A stretch of 64,000 nt of DNA from Arthrobacter globiformis NBRC 12137 (GCF_000238915.1 NZ_BAEG01000010.1:54159-118158), one strand, 5' to 3'. Positions 33,596-43,041 are shown, numbered from the stretch's first letter. Notes: generated from the sequence alone by a model not told the origin. Numbers and translations are program-made.

Positions 33596-34159
33596 CTAGT
33601 CGATGATGGTTCCGGTCACGGGCTCGCCGGAGCCGCCGGACGACTTGATCATGTCACGGGCGTTGGTGGCAGTGATTTCGATGGTCTCGAGGGCACGGCG
33701 GATGGTGTCCTGGTCCGCGGCTGCGCCCTTGGCGCGCTCCTGCTCCACCACGCGCACCTGCACCTGCACGATCTTGAAGGAGTGGTCCAGCTTCATGTCC
33801 CGGATCTCCTCCGCCTCGCCGCGTTCACGGACCAGGCGGGTACCGCCGTGGTCGGCCGAGACGGTGGAGGGTGCGCGGCCGGTGGCGGCGTTGAACGCGT
33901 TGTGCGCCTCGTTGATCTTGGCTCCGGCCTTCTTGGCCGCCCGCTGGATGCTGAAGACCACGAAGGAGGCGAGCGCCAGCCAGAACAGTGCGATGACGGC
34001 AACAACCCAGCCGACGACGTCGTTCTGGTTGGCGGCGAAGATCACGGCCACCAGGAAGGCGGTGATCAGGACCAGCAGGCCCGGACCGCTGATGCGGAAC
34101 ATGGAGAATCCGCCCCGGCCGGGGGTGGATGACGACTTGGAGCTGCCCAGAGATTGCAT
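33596..34159 (-). CDS. Conserved two-helix membrane protein of unknown function
   Basis: 187-residue protein that I do not recognise as a named family. A Ser/Gly-rich N-terminus (~1-24) is followed by two adjacent membrane helices (GPGLLVLITAFLVAVIFAA and VVAVIALFWLALASFVVFS). A soluble C-terminal part has charged helical stretches (LVRERGEAEEIRDMKLDHSF, VVEQERAKGAAADQDTIRRA). The likely topology is a membrane-anchored cytoplasmic helical domain. It sits directly upstream of xthA and may share its transcript. ATG 34159 has only a weak upstream GAGAA. Confidence 0.75.
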   Translation of the reverse strand: MQSLGSSKSSSTPGRGGFSMFRISGPGLLVLITAFLVAVIFAANQNDVVGWVVAVIALFWLALASFVVFSIQRAAKKAGAKINEAHNAFNAATGRAPSTVSADHGGTRLVRERGEAEEIRDMKLDHSFKIVQVQVRVVEQERAKGAAADQDTIRRALETIEITATNARDMIKSSGGSGEPVTGTIID

Positions 34160-34221
34160 GAAGCTATTCTCTCAAATCCCCGGAGCGCCCCAGGACGCTT
34201 CCACCGGCGGCGAACACCTGC

Positions 34222-35055
34222 CTACTTCAGGAACAGGCTCCGCAGCCTCCCGGTGGTGAGCATGAGGCCCAGGACGATCATGACCAGGTAGTAGCCGATG
34301 TGGATGGCCGTGGCCGGCGTGAAGGCGGCAGCGCTGATCTGCCGCAGCAGTTCCACGCCGTGCCACAGCGGCATGGCCTGGATCAGCCACTGGATGTATT
34401 CGGGGTAGACGCTCAGCGGATAGAAGGTGGCGCTGAAGAGGAACATCGGCAGCATGATGAAGTTCACCCAGTCCATCTGCTGGAAGGTCTTCATGAAGCT
34501 GGTGATGCCCATGCCGAAGCTGGCGAACCCGAAGGCGATCAGCACCGAGGCCGGAATCATCAGCAGTGCCCACGGGGTGGTGATCAGGCCCATCAGCCCC
34601 ATGACCGCCGTGAACCCGGTGGCGTACAGCAGGCCGCGCAGCAGCGCCAGGAAGATCTCGCCGATGGCCACGTCCAGCGGGCCGAGCGACGTGTACAGCA
34701 TCCCCTGGTAGAGCCTGGCGAAGTTCATCTTGAAGAAGACGTTCCAGGTGGAGTCGTACACCGCCCCGTTCATGGCCGAAACCGCCAGGAGCGCCGGTGC
34801 GATGTACGCCGCGTAGCTGATCTCCTGCCCGCCCGGGCCGGTGACGGAGCCCACCACGGCGCCCATCCCGACGCCCATCGAAATCAGGAACAGCACCGGC
34901 TCGAAGAACCCGGACAGCATGACCAGCCAGTTGCTGCTCTTGGTGGCCATCAGCCCGCGCCCGATCACCGCACGGGCGTTGCGCGAGTACAGCGGGCCGA
35001 AGCGCCGGTTCCGGGCTTCCTCCGTGACGGCGTGGCCCTGGGTCAGGACTGTCAC
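34222..35055 (-). CDS. ABC-2 type exporter permease (second of pair)
   Basis: 277-residue ABC-2 permease with about six membrane helices. The signature region FLFSATFYPLSVYPEYIQWL is close to the end, as in DrrB/NodJ-type exporters. With the paired permease and the upstream ATPase it forms a probable drug, lipid or polyketide efflux pump. GTG 35055 overlaps the stop of the previous permease as GTGA and has AGGAGG 9 nt upstream; the longer in-frame ORF to 35565 runs through that gene in another frame. Last gene of the three-gene operon. Confidence 0.88.
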   Translation of the reverse strand: MTVLTQGHAVTEEARNRRFGPLYSRNARAVIGRGLMATKSSNWLVMLSGFFEPVLFLISMGVGMGAVVGSVTGPGGQEISYAAYIAPALLAVSAMNGAVYDSTWNVFFKMNFARLYQGMLYTSLGPLDVAIGEIFLALLRGLLYATGFTAVMGLMGLITTPWALLMIPASVLIAFGFASFGMGITSFMKTFQQMDWVNFIMLPMFLFSATFYPLSVYPEYIQWLIQAMPLWHGVELLRQISAAAFTPATAIHIGYYLVMIVLGLMLTTGRLRSLFLK

Positions 35056-35900
35056 TGTCCCATCCTCCTGACGAATTGGCGCTTGGTGAGGACCCAGCCG
35101 AACCAGGCCAGTGCCAGCAGGAACACGACATGGATGATGGTCAGCACCGGGGATTCCTCGTAGCCGAAGGTCATCACCCGGCCCAGTTCCGTGCCGTGCC
35201 AGATGGGCGAGATCCAGCCGATCCAGCGGACCAGGACGGGCAGCGTGTCCAGCGGGAAAAACGTGCCGGAGAACAGGAACAGCGGCATGACGATGAACCG
35301 CATCACCATGGCGAACTGGCCCTTGTCCTCCTTGATGGATGCCGCGTACGCCATGAGCGGCAGGCCGAACGAGAGCCCGGCCAGGGTTGCCACCAGCACG
35401 GAGCCCCATCCCCAGCCACTGGGTGACGCGCCGAACATGGCCACGATGGCGAAGTAGATGACGGACTGCAGCAGGAACCGCAGTGTCACCGCGATGATCT
35501 GCCCGGCAGCGATCTGCTCGGGGGTCAGCGGGGAGGCGTGCGGACCGTAGTAGACCCTGCGCCATTTGAAGCCGTCCATGACCGGGAACGTGAACTCGTT
35601 GGCTGCGGTCATGACCGCGGCGGACACCAGCAACGCCGGGGCGATGAAGGCGATGTAGCTCACCCCGCCGAACGCGGAGACGGTGTTGGTGTCCACCAGC
35701 GTGGCCAGGCCGACGCCCATCGCAAACAGGTACGCCGCGGGCTGGCCCACGCTGTACAGGAAGATGGACCAGCCGTACCCCTTCATGACGCGCAGGACCT
35801 GCTCGGCGTAGTAGAAGGCGCCCCAGCGCCGCGCCTTGGCGGCCGACACCCCGGGTGGGTGGGCGCGCAGGGTGCGTCCCGCCGTCGGCAGCTCAGTCAA
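35052..35900 (-). CDS. ABC-2 type exporter permease (first of pair)
   Basis: 282-residue ABC-2 permease with the signature FLFSGTFFPLDTLPVLVRWIG and about six membrane helices. It is a divergent paralogue of the next gene, so the transporter is likely a heterodimer of the two with the DrrA-type ATPase. The TTG at 35900 lies within the end of the ATPase gene (8-nt overlap) with AGGAG 6 nt upstream. The substrate cannot be inferred. Confidence 0.88.
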   Translation of the reverse strand: MTELPTAGRTLRAHPPGVSAAKARRWGAFYYAEQVLRVMKGYGWSIFLYSVGQPAAYLFAMGVGLATLVDTNTVSAFGGVSYIAFIAPALLVSAAVMTAANEFTFPVMDGFKWRRVYYGPHASPLTPEQIAAGQIIAVTLRFLLQSVIYFAIVAMFGASPSGWGWGSVLVATLAGLSFGLPLMAYAASIKEDKGQFAMVMRFIVMPLFLFSGTFFPLDTLPVLVRWIGWISPIWHGTELGRVMTFGYEESPVLTIIHVVFLLALAWFGWVLTKRQFVRRMGQ

Positions 35901-36918
35901 CGAGGCTCCTGCCGGTGAGCCGGAGGAACACGTCCTCCAGCGAGGACCTGCGCACCAGCGAGGTCAGCGGCCGCAGCCCGCGCGCGGAGACTTCCTCCAG
36001 TGCCGCCTCGCCGTCGTGGGTGTAGATCAGCACGCGGTCCGGGAGTGTTTCCAGGCGTTCGCCGATGCCCCCGAGCTCGGCACCGATACTGGCGTTGCGC
36101 TCCGACCCGAACCTCAGCTCCAGGACCTCGCGGGTGGAGTAGTCCCGGATGAGCGCGGCCGGTGAGCCTTCCGCCATGATCCGGCCCTTGTCCACCACGA
36201 TCAGCCGGTCGCAGAGCTGCTCCGCCTCATCCATGTAGTGCGTGGTGAGGATGAGGGTGACGCCCTGCTCCTTCAGCCGGAACAGCCGGTCCCAGAGAAT
36301 GTGGCGTGCCTGCGGGTCCAGGCCCGTGGTGGGCTCGTCGAGCAGCAGGATGCGGGGCTCGTTGATGAGTGAGCGCGCGATCGTGAGGCGGCGCTTCATG
36401 CCGCCGGACAGGGCATCCACCTTGGACTTGGCTTTATCCGTCAGCTGCGCGAACTCCAGCAGTTCGTCGGCCTTGGGTTTGAGGTAGCTCATGGGCAGGC
36501 CGAAGTAGCGTCCGTAGACCAGCAGGTTGTCCCGGACCTTGAGTTCCTCGTCCAGGTTGTCCTGCTGCGGCACCACACCCAGGTGTGCGCGCACCTCGGG
36601 ACCGTTCTGCTCGGGGTCCAGCCCCATGATGGTCAGGTTCCCGGAGGTCCGCTGGGACACCCCGCCGATCATTTTCATGGTGGTGGACTTCCCCGCGCCG
36701 TTGGGGCCGAGCAGCCCGAAGGACTCCCCCGCCGGGACGCTGAAGGAAATGCCGTCGACGGCGGTGACGTCGCCGTACGTCTTGGTCAGGTTCTCTGCGG
36801 TAATCACGTACCGCGGCGCGGCGGGCACGGCGCCGGGTTCTGTCTGGTTGGTGGGCCCTGTCTCGTTGGCGGGCACAGGCTTCTTGGACGTTCCTTCGGC
36901 GGAATGGAGTTCGGGCAC
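35893..36918 (-). CDS. ABC exporter ATP-binding protein, DrrA type
   Basis: 341-residue ATPase of an ABC-2 exporter. Walker A LGPNGAGKSTTMKM, signature LSGGMKRRLTIARSLI, Walker B ILLLDEPTTGLDP and switch TTHYMDEAEQL are complete. A ~35-residue Pro/Thr-rich leader precedes the fold. The C-terminal ~80 residues (RSSLEDVFLRLTGRSL) match the regulatory tail of DrrA-type ATPases. The GTG at 36918 is used; the ribosome-binding site is weak. First gene of the exporter operon, preceded by the terminator of the SHOCT gene. Confidence 0.9.
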   Translation of the reverse strand: MPELHSAEGTSKKPVPANETGPTNQTEPGAVPAAPRYVITAENLTKTYGDVTAVDGISFSVPAGESFGLLGPNGAGKSTTMKMIGGVSQRTSGNLTIMGLDPEQNGPEVRAHLGVVPQQDNLDEELKVRDNLLVYGRYFGLPMSYLKPKADELLEFAQLTDKAKSKVDALSGGMKRRLTIARSLINEPRILLLDEPTTGLDPQARHILWDRLFRLKEQGVTLILTTHYMDEAEQLCDRLIVVDKGRIMAEGSPAALIRDYSTREVLELRFGSERNASIGAELGGIGERLETLPDRVLIYTHDGEAALEEVSARGLRPLTSLVRRSSLEDVFLRLTGRSLVD

Positions 36919-36979
36919 CCCATTACGCTAGTACGCGGCACGGGCCAAAGGAATAGCTAAATCTCAAAAAACCCGGACC

Positions 36980-37007
36980 CAACGCGGGGTCATCTGACCC
37001 CGCGTTG
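36980..37007 (-). terminator. Terminator after the SHOCT-domain gene
   Basis: Inverted repeat with 13-bp arms CAACGCGGGGTCA (36980-36992) and TGACCCCGCGTTG (36995-37007), 9 nt past the SHOCT stop. On the minus strand it is followed by GGTCCGGG and a run of six T, a good intrinsic terminator. Confidence 0.85.
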
Positions 37008-37016
37008 CGGTAGGTG

Positions 37017-37352
37017 TTACCTGCGGTTCCCCCGGGAGTCCCCCCTTGAGTCGCCGCGGAGGACCTCCAGGCGCTGGCGGTACTCGGTCTCGTCGATTTC
37101 GCCGCGTGCGTAGCGCTCCCGCAGGACACTTTCACCGCCGCGGGCCGTGGCCCACTCGTGGTTCCTGCGCCAGGTGCGCCGGGCGAAGAAGATGAACAGT
37201 CCGATCACCAGGATCCAGAACAGCGGGAACAGCAGGAACCATGGCGAGAATCCGGTGCCCCACGGGCCGGTGCCCCAGGGACCGTGGGCGACGGGATCGG
37301 CCAGCAGCTGCGCGGACTGGACCGCGAAAGTGGCGGCTAGGGATGAAGTCAT
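37017..37352 (-). CDS. SHOCT domain-containing membrane protein
   Basis: 111-residue protein with one clear membrane helix (FSPWFLLFPLFWILVIGLFI) and a C-terminal SHOCT motif (LRERYARGEIDETEYRQRLE), a short helical oligomerisation module common in actinobacterial membrane proteins. The N-terminal Gly/Trp/Pro part may be extracytoplasmic. ATG 37352 is preceded by GGGAG at 6 nt. Function unknown. It lies between a two-component system and an ABC exporter. Confidence 0.85.
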   Translation of the reverse strand: MTSSLAATFAVQSAQLLADPVAHGPWGTGPWGTGFSPWFLLFPLFWILVIGLFIFFARRTWRRNHEWATARGGESVLRERYARGEIDETEYRQRLEVLRGDSRGDSRGNRR

Positions 37353-37657
37353 GTCATGCTCCCAGAATCTCGGTAAGGGGCCGTCTTTCGGCTCTGCTTC
37401 GAGTCTTGTCGTCCGACGGCGGCGGGTCGTCCGACGGCGGGAGTCACCTTGGGTGCCCCGCGTACTCCGCCGGGAGTCCTGCCCCTGCCGCCTTCGAGGG
37501 GACCCTCTCTCAGAACCGATTCCTCACGGAAACCGGCATCGTATTTCTTCCTTCGCGCGGTCACCTGAAGGCGAGGCTCCCATCAAGCTGTCTCACAAAA
37601 CCATGCGGCCGCACCTGGAAACCTGCAGGAAGTGAGAGAGCCTCGTTTGGTGCTGCC
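37353..37657. other. 305-bp gap with a short direct repeat; no convincing gene
   Basis: A 15-bp sequence (GTCGTCCGACGGCGG) occurs twice, at 37408-37422 and 37426-37440, three bases apart; its inner GTCCGAC is near-palindromic. CGAGGCTC and GAGCCTCG also form a distant 8-bp inverted pair (around 37571 and 37647). A minus-strand ORF to 37564 lacks a ribosome-binding site and family resemblance. The gap must hold the SHOCT gene promoter. Confidence 0.5.
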
Positions 37658-38323
37658 CTAACCCGCCCAGCCGGGCCGCACGAGCCCCGATTCGTAGGCC
37701 AGCACCACCAGCTGTGCCCGGTCGCGGACCAGCAGCTTGGTCATGATGCGTGATACGTGGGTCTTGGCCGTGAGGGGCGTGATCACCAGGCGTTCCGCGA
37801 TCTCCGCGTTGTTCAGCCCCTCGCCCACCAGCCGCAGGACCTCGCGTTCACGTTCGGTGATGTTCTCCAGCGATACTGGAGCCGCCGTCGCCCGGGACTG
37901 CAGCGCCAGCTGGGCCATGATGCGCCGGGTGACGGACGGCGAGAGCAGGGCGTCGCCGTCGTGGACCACGCGGACGGCGCGGAGCAGCTCCTCGGGCTCG
38001 GTGTCCTTCACCAGGAACCCTGCCGCGCCCGCCCGCACCGCCTCCGCGATGTATTCGTCCAGTTCGAAGGTGGTGAGGATGATGACGCGGGTGCCTGTCA
38101 GGTTCTGGTCCGCCATGATTTTCCGGGTGGCCTCCAGCCCGTCCGTCTCGGGCATCCGGATGTCCATCAGCACCACATCCGGACGTTCGCGTGCGGCGAG
38201 GCGGACGGCGTCGCGGCCGGTGCCGCACTCGGCCACCACCTCCATGTCCGGTTCGGCGTTCAGGAGGGCGCGGAAGCCGGCGCGGATGAGGGTTTGGTCA
38301 TCGGCCAGCAGGATGTTGATCAC
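37658..38323 (-). CDS. Two-component response regulator, NarL/LuxR family
   Basis: 221-residue transcription factor. The receiver domain (~1-120) has the acidic pair ADDQ, phospho-acceptor Asp in VVLMDIRMP (~54), Thr in ILTTFELDEYI and Lys in LVKDTEP. The LuxR-type helix-turn-helix is at ~150-210 (ITEREREVLRLVGEGLNNAE). GTG 38323 overlaps the kinase stop as GTGA. The partner kinase is the upstream gene. The targets may include the nearby SHOCT gene or exporter, but this is guesswork from position. Confidence 0.92.
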   Translation of the reverse strand: MINILLADDQTLIRAGFRALLNAEPDMEVVAECGTGRDAVRLAARERPDVVLMDIRMPETDGLEATRKIMADQNLTGTRVIILTTFELDEYIAEAVRAGAAGFLVKDTEPEELLRAVRVVHDGDALLSPSVTRRIMAQLALQSRATAAPVSLENITEREREVLRLVGEGLNNAEIAERLVITPLTAKTHVSRIMTKLLVRDRAQLVVLAYESGLVRPGWAG

Positions 38324-39510
38324 CGCGTCTCCCGTTCCGGTCCGGGCATGGCCGGCGGTGCGGCCAGCGGAATCACGGCCCGGACCCGCCAGCCGGGACG
38401 CAGAGGCGACAGGTTCAACGGCGCCAGGTGCAGCGAACCGCCCGCGGCGGCCGCCCTCTCCCGCATCCCCGTCACTCCGTTGCCTTCCGGCACCCCGGCG
38501 GCCCCGGCGCCGTCGTCGTCAATGGTCACGGTGAGCTGCCTTCCGGCGTCCGCCGCCGGCGTCGTGCCCTCCAGGGCGAGGACGACGGCGGCCTTCCGGG
38601 CGCCGGAATGACGCACCACGTTGGTGAGCGCCTCCTGGACGATCCGGTACGCCGCTTCCTGCACGGCGTCCGGAAGCTGATGCACAGCGGCCGCCTCCGG
38701 CTGGGTCAGGCTGACCTCGAGCCCGGCGCGGCGGGCGTCGTCGGCGAGCCCCGGGATCCGGTCCAGCCGCGGCGGCGGTGCCGGACTCAGCGGGGCGTCC
38801 TCGCGGAGCACGCCCAGGAGCTGGCGGACCTCGGCGAGCGAATCCTTGCTCGCCGCCTTGATGGCTTCCAGCGCGGGGCGGAACTGGGCGGGGTCCTTCT
38901 CTCCCAGGTGCAGCGCCACCGAGGCACGGACGTTGATCAGCGACAGGGAGTGGGCAACGACGTCGTGGATGTCACGGGCGAGGGCCAACCGGTACTCGTC
39001 ACGGGCAGCCTGCTCGCGGGCCTCGTGCTGGCGGCGGCGTTCCGCCACCCGGTCGGTGCGCAGCCGAACGCCCTCGCCCATCAGCACCAGGATGGCCAGC
39101 CATGAGGTGCCGGCGAATGCCCGGACCAGGGCGAACTCGTCGCCGCTGCCCGCCGCGCCGGCCACCAGGACGGCTGCGCAGGCGGCGGCCACGGCCCAGG
39201 TCTGCCAGCGCTTGCCGGCAGCGGCGGACAGCACGATCGCCAGCGCCAACGACAGGAACACCGGACCCCACGCATAGCCAAGGGCCAGGTACGCCACGAC
39301 GGACGCCGCCGCGGCCGGAAGCATCACGAGCGGGGCGCGGCGCCGCAGCGACAGGGAGGCCGGCCCCGCCAGCAGCAGCACGAACGCGAGGGCATCCAGC
39401 GGCCGGTGGTCCGGCTGCCGGGCGGAGGCGACCACGGTGCCCACCACCTCGAAGACGGCCACGGCAACCACGATGGCGGCTGTGGGCGGTCCCCGGAAAC
39501 GGCGCTGCAT
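38320..39510 (-). CDS. Sensor histidine kinase, NarL-type (HisKA_3)
   Basis: 396-residue membrane sensor kinase. The first ~140 residues form four to five membrane helices with little extracytoplasmic sequence. The dimerisation/phospho-acceptor helix has LARDIHDVVAHSLSLI (His), and the HATPase domain has EALTNVVRHSGA (N box) and DDDGAGA (G1 box) near the C-terminus. The architecture resembles the DesK/LiaS-like kinases that sense membrane state or antibiotics. ATG 39510; no clear ribosome-binding site, so perhaps leaderless. Overlaps the response regulator by 4 nt. Confidence 0.9.
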   Translation of the reverse strand: MQRRFRGPPTAAIVVAVAVFEVVGTVVASARQPDHRPLDALAFVLLLAGPASLSLRRRAPLVMLPAAAASVVAYLALGYAWGPVFLSLALAIVLSAAAGKRWQTWAVAAACAAVLVAGAAGSGDEFALVRAFAGTSWLAILVLMGEGVRLRTDRVAERRRQHEAREQAARDEYRLALARDIHDVVAHSLSLINVRASVALHLGEKDPAQFRPALEAIKAASKDSLAEVRQLLGVLREDAPLSPAPPPRLDRIPGLADDARRAGLEVSLTQPEAAAVHQLPDAVQEAAYRIVQEALTNVVRHSGARKAAVVLALEGTTPAADAGRQLTVTIDDDGAGAAGVPEGNGVTGMRERAAAAGGSLHLAPLNLSPLRPGWRVRAVIPLAAPPAMPGPERETR

Positions 39511-39651
39511 AGGTCCGAGCCTAGCCGGGGAGGCCCCGCCCGTCGTCCGCTTAACGGCGTAGGGCGCCTACTCCCGTCGGAGTAGACGCCCCACCGGCAC
39601 CCTAACCTCGGCCAGGGGAACCCTGCCGGCGTGGGCCCAGCCTGTCGGATC

Positions 39652-40551
39652 CTAGCGGAGGCCTGCCTGCCGTTCCGCGGTTTCCACCACGTTGGCCAGG
39701 AGCATGGCGCGGGTCATCGGACCCACGCCGCCCGGGTTCGGGGACAGCCAGGCGGCGACGTCGGCGGCGTCGGGGTGGACGTCACCGGTGACCACCGCCT
39801 TGCCGGTGCCGTCGTCAACACGGCTCACGCCGACGTCGAGCACGATGGCGCCGGGCTTCAGGTCCCCCGCCTTGACCAGGTGCGGCACGCCGGCCGCGGC
39901 GATCACGACGTCGGCCTGCCGGAGTTCGGCGGGCAGGTCGGCGGTGCCGGTGTGCGCCAGAACGACGGTGGCGTTGACGTCCTTGCGGGTCAGCAGCAGG
40001 CCCACCGGGCGGCCGATGGTGACGCCGCGCCCGACCACGAGGACGCGCTTGCCCTTCAGGTCAATGCCGTGGCGGCTAAGCAGTTCCACGCAGCCCTTGG
40101 GGGTGCAGGGCAGCGGGGACTTCATGGGGCCGCTGATGTTGGCCACGAGGCGGCCCAGGTTCATCGGATGCAGGCCGTCGGCGTCCTTATCCGGATCCAT
40201 GGCCTCCAGGATGACGTCCTGGTCGATGTGCTTGGGCAGCGGCAGCTGGACGATGTAGCCCGTGCACTCCGGGTTGTCGTTCAGCTCACGGACCACGGCG
40301 AGGAGCTCGTCCTGGGTGGTTTCCTCGGGCAGGTCGCGGCGGATGGAGTTGATGCCCACCTCGGCGCAGTCCTTGTGCTTTCCGCCCACGTACCAGGTAC
40401 TGCCGGGGTCAGACCCCACCAGAATGGTGCCCAGTCCCGGAGTGATGCCCTTGGCCTTGAGTGCGGCCACGCGTTCGGCCAGCTCGGCCTTGATGGCAGC
40501 GGCGGTAGCCTTGCCGTCAAGGATCTGCGCGGTTTTTGCGGTTTTAGTCAC
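39652..40551 (-). CDS. folD: Methylenetetrahydrofolate dehydrogenase/cyclohydrolase FolD
   Basis: 299-residue bifunctional enzyme interconverting 5,10-methylene-, 5,10-methenyl- and 10-formyl-tetrahydrofolate with NADP. Signature motifs are [20 protein letters not shown] (catalytic Tyr and Lys), [12 protein letters not shown] and the NADP loop [17 protein letters not shown] 40551 lies 3 nt after the glyA stop, so the two are one transcript: GlyA makes methylene-THF from serine and FolD processes it. Confidence 0.96.
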   Translation of the reverse strand: MTKTAKTAQILDGKATAAAIKAELAERVAALKAKGITPGLGTILVGSDPGSTWYVGGKHKDCAEVGINSIRRDLPEETTQDELLAVVRELNDNPECTGYIVQLPLPKHIDQDVILEAMDPDKDADGLHPMNLGRLVANISGPMKSPLPCTPKGCVELLSRHGIDLKGKRVLVVGRGVTIGRPVGLLLTRKDVNATVVLAHTGTADLPAELRQADVVIAAAGVPHLVKAGDLKPGAIVLDVGVSRVDDGTGKAVVTGDVHPDAADVAAWLSPNPGGVGPMTRAMLLANVVETAERQAGLR

Positions 40552-40554
40552 GGA

Positions 40555-41859
40555 TCACCACTGCTCGTGCTGCGGGTACAGCGGGAAGTCGGCAGCGAGC
40601 TTGTCCACCCGGGACTGCAGGGCCTCGACGTCCGTGGCGGAGCCGGCCTTCAGCGCGGTGGCGATGATCTCGGCAACCTCGGTGAACTCCGTGGCACCGA
40701 AGCCGCGGGTGGCCAGGGCCGGGGTGCCGATGCGCAGGCCGGAGGTGACCATCGGCGGGCGCGGGTCGAACGGCACGGCGTTGCGGTTGACGGTGATGCC
40801 CACGGAGTGCAGGAGGTCCTCGGCCTGCTGGCCGTCCAGCTGCGAGTTGCGCAGGTCCACCAGCACCAGGTGAACGTCGGTGCCGCCGGTGAGGACGGAG
40901 ACGCCGGCCTCGGCAACATCGGACTGGTTGAGGCGGTCGGCGATGATCTTGGCGCCTTCCAGGACGCGCTCCTGGCGCTCCTTGAATTCGGCAGTGCCGG
41001 CGATCTTGAAGGCCACGGCCTTGGCAGCGATCACGTGCATGAGGGGTCCGCCCTGCTGGCCGGGGAAGACGGCGGAGTTGAGCTTCTTGGCCCATTCCTG
41101 CTTCGCCAGGATGACGCCGGAGCGCGGCCCGGACAGCGTCTTGTGCACGGTGGAGGTGACGACGTCGGAGTGCGGGACCGGGCTCGGGTGCAGTCCGGCG
41201 GCGACGAGGCCGGCGAAGTGCGCCATGTCGGTCCAGAGCAGGGCGCCTACCTCGTCGGCGATCGAACGGAACGCGGCGAAGTCGAGGTGGCGCGGGTATG
41301 CGGACCAGCCGGCGATGATGACCTGGGGCTTTTCGGCGATGGCCTGCTCGCGCAGCTTGTCCATGTCAATCCGGAAGTTGTCTTGCTCGACCTGGTAGGC
41401 GGCAACTTCGTAGAGCTTTCCGGAGAAGTTCAGCTTCATGCCGTGCGTGAGGTGACCGCCGTGTGCCAGGGAGAGGCCCAGGATCTTGTCCCCCGGGGTG
41501 ATCATGGCGTGGAGCGCGGCAGCGTTGGCCTGCGCGCCGGAGTGCGGCTGGACGTTGGCATACTCGGCACCGAACAGGGCCTTGACGCGGTCGATCGCCA
41601 GCTGCTCGGCGACGTCCACGTACTCGCAGCCACCGTAGTAGCGGCGGCCCGGGTAGCCCTCGGCGTACTTGTTGGTCAGAACGGAGCCCTGGGCTTCCAT
41701 GACCGCGCGGGGAGCGAAGTTCTCGGAGGCGATCATTTCCAGGGTGCCGCGCTGGCGGCCGAGTTCCTGGTCCAGGACTGCGGCGATCTCGGGATCGAGT
41801 TCAGCCAGCGGCTGGTTGCTGACGGAGGAAGTGCTAACGGAAGTCGGTGAAGTAGTCAC
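40555..41859 (-). CDS. glyA: Serine hydroxymethyltransferase
   Basis: 434-residue PLP enzyme converting serine and THF to glycine and methylene-THF. The PLP lysine is in [14 protein letters not shown]; other motifs are [29 protein letters not shown] and [14 protein letters not shown] 41859 is preceded by AGGAG at 7 nt; an upstream in-frame ATG at 41886 lies before that site and is rejected. Upstream gene of glyA-folD, divergent from purU, which joins three one-carbon genes at one locus. Confidence 0.96.
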   Translation of the reverse strand: MTTSPTSVSTSSVSNQPLAELDPEIAAVLDQELGRQRGTLEMIASENFAPRAVMEAQGSVLTNKYAEGYPGRRYYGGCEYVDVAEQLAIDRVKALFGAEYANVQPHSGAQANAAALHAMITPGDKILGLSLAHGGHLTHGMKLNFSGKLYEVAAYQVEQDNFRIDMDKLREQAIAEKPQVIIAGWSAYPRHLDFAAFRSIADEVGALLWTDMAHFAGLVAAGLHPSPVPHSDVVTSTVHKTLSGPRSGVILAKQEWAKKLNSAVFPGQQGGPLMHVIAAKAVAFKIAGTAEFKERQERVLEGAKIIADRLNQSDVAEAGVSVLTGGTDVHLVLVDLRNSQLDGQQAEDLLHSVGITVNRNAVPFDPRPPMVTSGLRIGTPALATRGFGATEFTEVAEIIATALKAGSATDVEALQSRVDKLAADFPLYPQHEQW

Positions 41860-42163
41860 GAAGAACTCCTGGCTAGGGATGGGCACTGCTAAAGGTCAGG
41901 CTACCGGCTTGAACGTTGCTCCGCCCCTTCGATGACCACCATCCGGAAACGCTTCCGGGCGCACGTCTATTAAGGGCGCCGCAGCGCACTGGGTGGCTGC
42001 ACTTCGAGAAGCGCAGCGCTACCGGCAAAACATGACCCTCGGCCCAGGCGTACGATCCGTGGTCTTCGTGAATGCCGCTCCCTGGTGGTTAGCCACCCAA
42101 ACGCCAGTTGCGACGCCACAACACTATCAAAAGCGGCGCCGACGCGCGGGTAGGCTGTTCTTC
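41860..42163. promoter_or_regulatory. Divergent glyA/purU intergenic region
   Basis: 304 bp without a convincing gene. CCGGAA-ACGC-TTCCGG (41943-41958) is a perfect palindrome and a possible operator or hairpin. TAGGCT (42151-42156) lies 7 nt before the purU GTG and is a likely -10 box for a leaderless purU transcript. No THF or glycine riboswitch was recognised. Confidence 0.45.
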
Positions 42164-43024
42164 GTGAATGAAGACCAGCTCGCCAAATCGTACGTAGTAA
42201 CCCTGTCCTGCCCCGACCGCCCCGGAATTGTGCACGCCGTCGCCGGCGCCCTGCTCGTGGCCGGCTGCAATATCACGGACTCCCAGCAGTACGGCAGCGA
42301 GTCCACAGGCACTTTCTTCATGCGCGTGGAAGCCACCACCACCGCCTCCCAGGCCGAGGTGGTTGCCGCCCTGGAGCCAGTGGCCGAGGCCTTCGGCATG
42401 CAGTGGAACCTGAACCCCGTAGGCCGGAAAGTGCGAACGCTGCTGATGGCCAGCAAGTCCGCCCACTGCCTGAACGACCTCCTGTTCCTGCAGCGCTCCG
42501 GCACCCTGCCCATCGAGGTTCCCGCTATTGTCTCCAACCACCGGGACCTGGCCGGGCTGGCCGAGTTCTACGGCATCCCGTTCCACTACATCCCGGTGAC
42601 GGCCGACACGAAGGAACAGGCCGAGGACCAGCTTCGCAAGATCATCGCCGAAGAGGGCGTCGAACTAACCGTCCTGGCCCGCTACATGCAGATCATCTCG
42701 GACGACTTGTGCACTGAGCTGACCGGCAAGGCCATCAACATCCACCACTCCTTCCTGCCGTCCTTCAAGGGCGCCAAGCCCTACCACCAGGCCCATGCGC
42801 GCGGCGTGAAACTGATCGGCGCCACCGCGCACTACGTCACCGCCGCGCTGGACGAGGGCCCGATCATCGAACAGGAAGTCATCCGGGTGGACCACGCGCG
42901 CACGCCGGAGCAGTTCGTGCAGATGGGCCGGGACGTGGAAGGCCGCACCCTCGCCCAGGCCGTGCAGTGGCACGCCGAACACCGCGTGTTGCTGGACGGC
43001 AACCGGACAGTCGTCTTTAACTGA
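42164..43024 (+). CDS. purU: Formyltetrahydrofolate deformylase PurU
   Basis: 286-residue hydrolase releasing formate from 10-formyl-THF, which balances the one-carbon pool. An N-terminal ACT domain (VVTLSCPDRPGIVHAVAGAL) is followed by the formyltransferase fold with VSNHRDLAGL and the catalytic INIHHSFLPSFKGAKPY and AHYVTAALDEGPIIEQ. The GTG at 42164 has no ribosome-binding site but a TAGGCT box 7 nt before it, suggesting leaderless translation. The longer in-frame ORF back to 41993 is not conserved-looking. A strong terminator follows. Confidence 0.94.
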   Translation: MNEDQLAKSYVVTLSCPDRPGIVHAVAGALLVAGCNITDSQQYGSESTGTFFMRVEATTTASQAEVVAALEPVAEAFGMQWNLNPVGRKVRTLLMASKSAHCLNDLLFLQRSGTLPIEVPAIVSNHRDLAGLAEFYGIPFHYIPVTADTKEQAEDQLRKIIAEEGVELTVLARYMQIISDDLCTELTGKAINIHHSFLPSFKGAKPYHQAHARGVKLIGATAHYVTAALDEGPIIEQEVIRVDHARTPEQFVQMGRDVEGRTLAQAVQWHAEHRVLLDGNRTVVFN

Positions 43025-43041
43025 TGCTCCGCCGCTAAATT

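Noticed and set aside
35056..35565. Long form of the second ABC-2 permease
   Set aside because: It runs over the first permease in a different frame; GTG 35055 with AGGAGG and a GTGA overlap is far better supported.
37349..37564. Minus-strand ORF with a faint transposase OrfA-like start (RRKKYDAGFREESV)
   Set aside because: No ribosome-binding site, no helix-turn-helix continuation, no second transposase ORF or terminal repeats; the composition matches a chance GC-rich ORF.
41860..42163. THF or glycine riboswitch controlling glyA
   Set aside because: No tandem aptamer or pseudoknot pattern recognised; only a short palindrome and a -10 box are visible.
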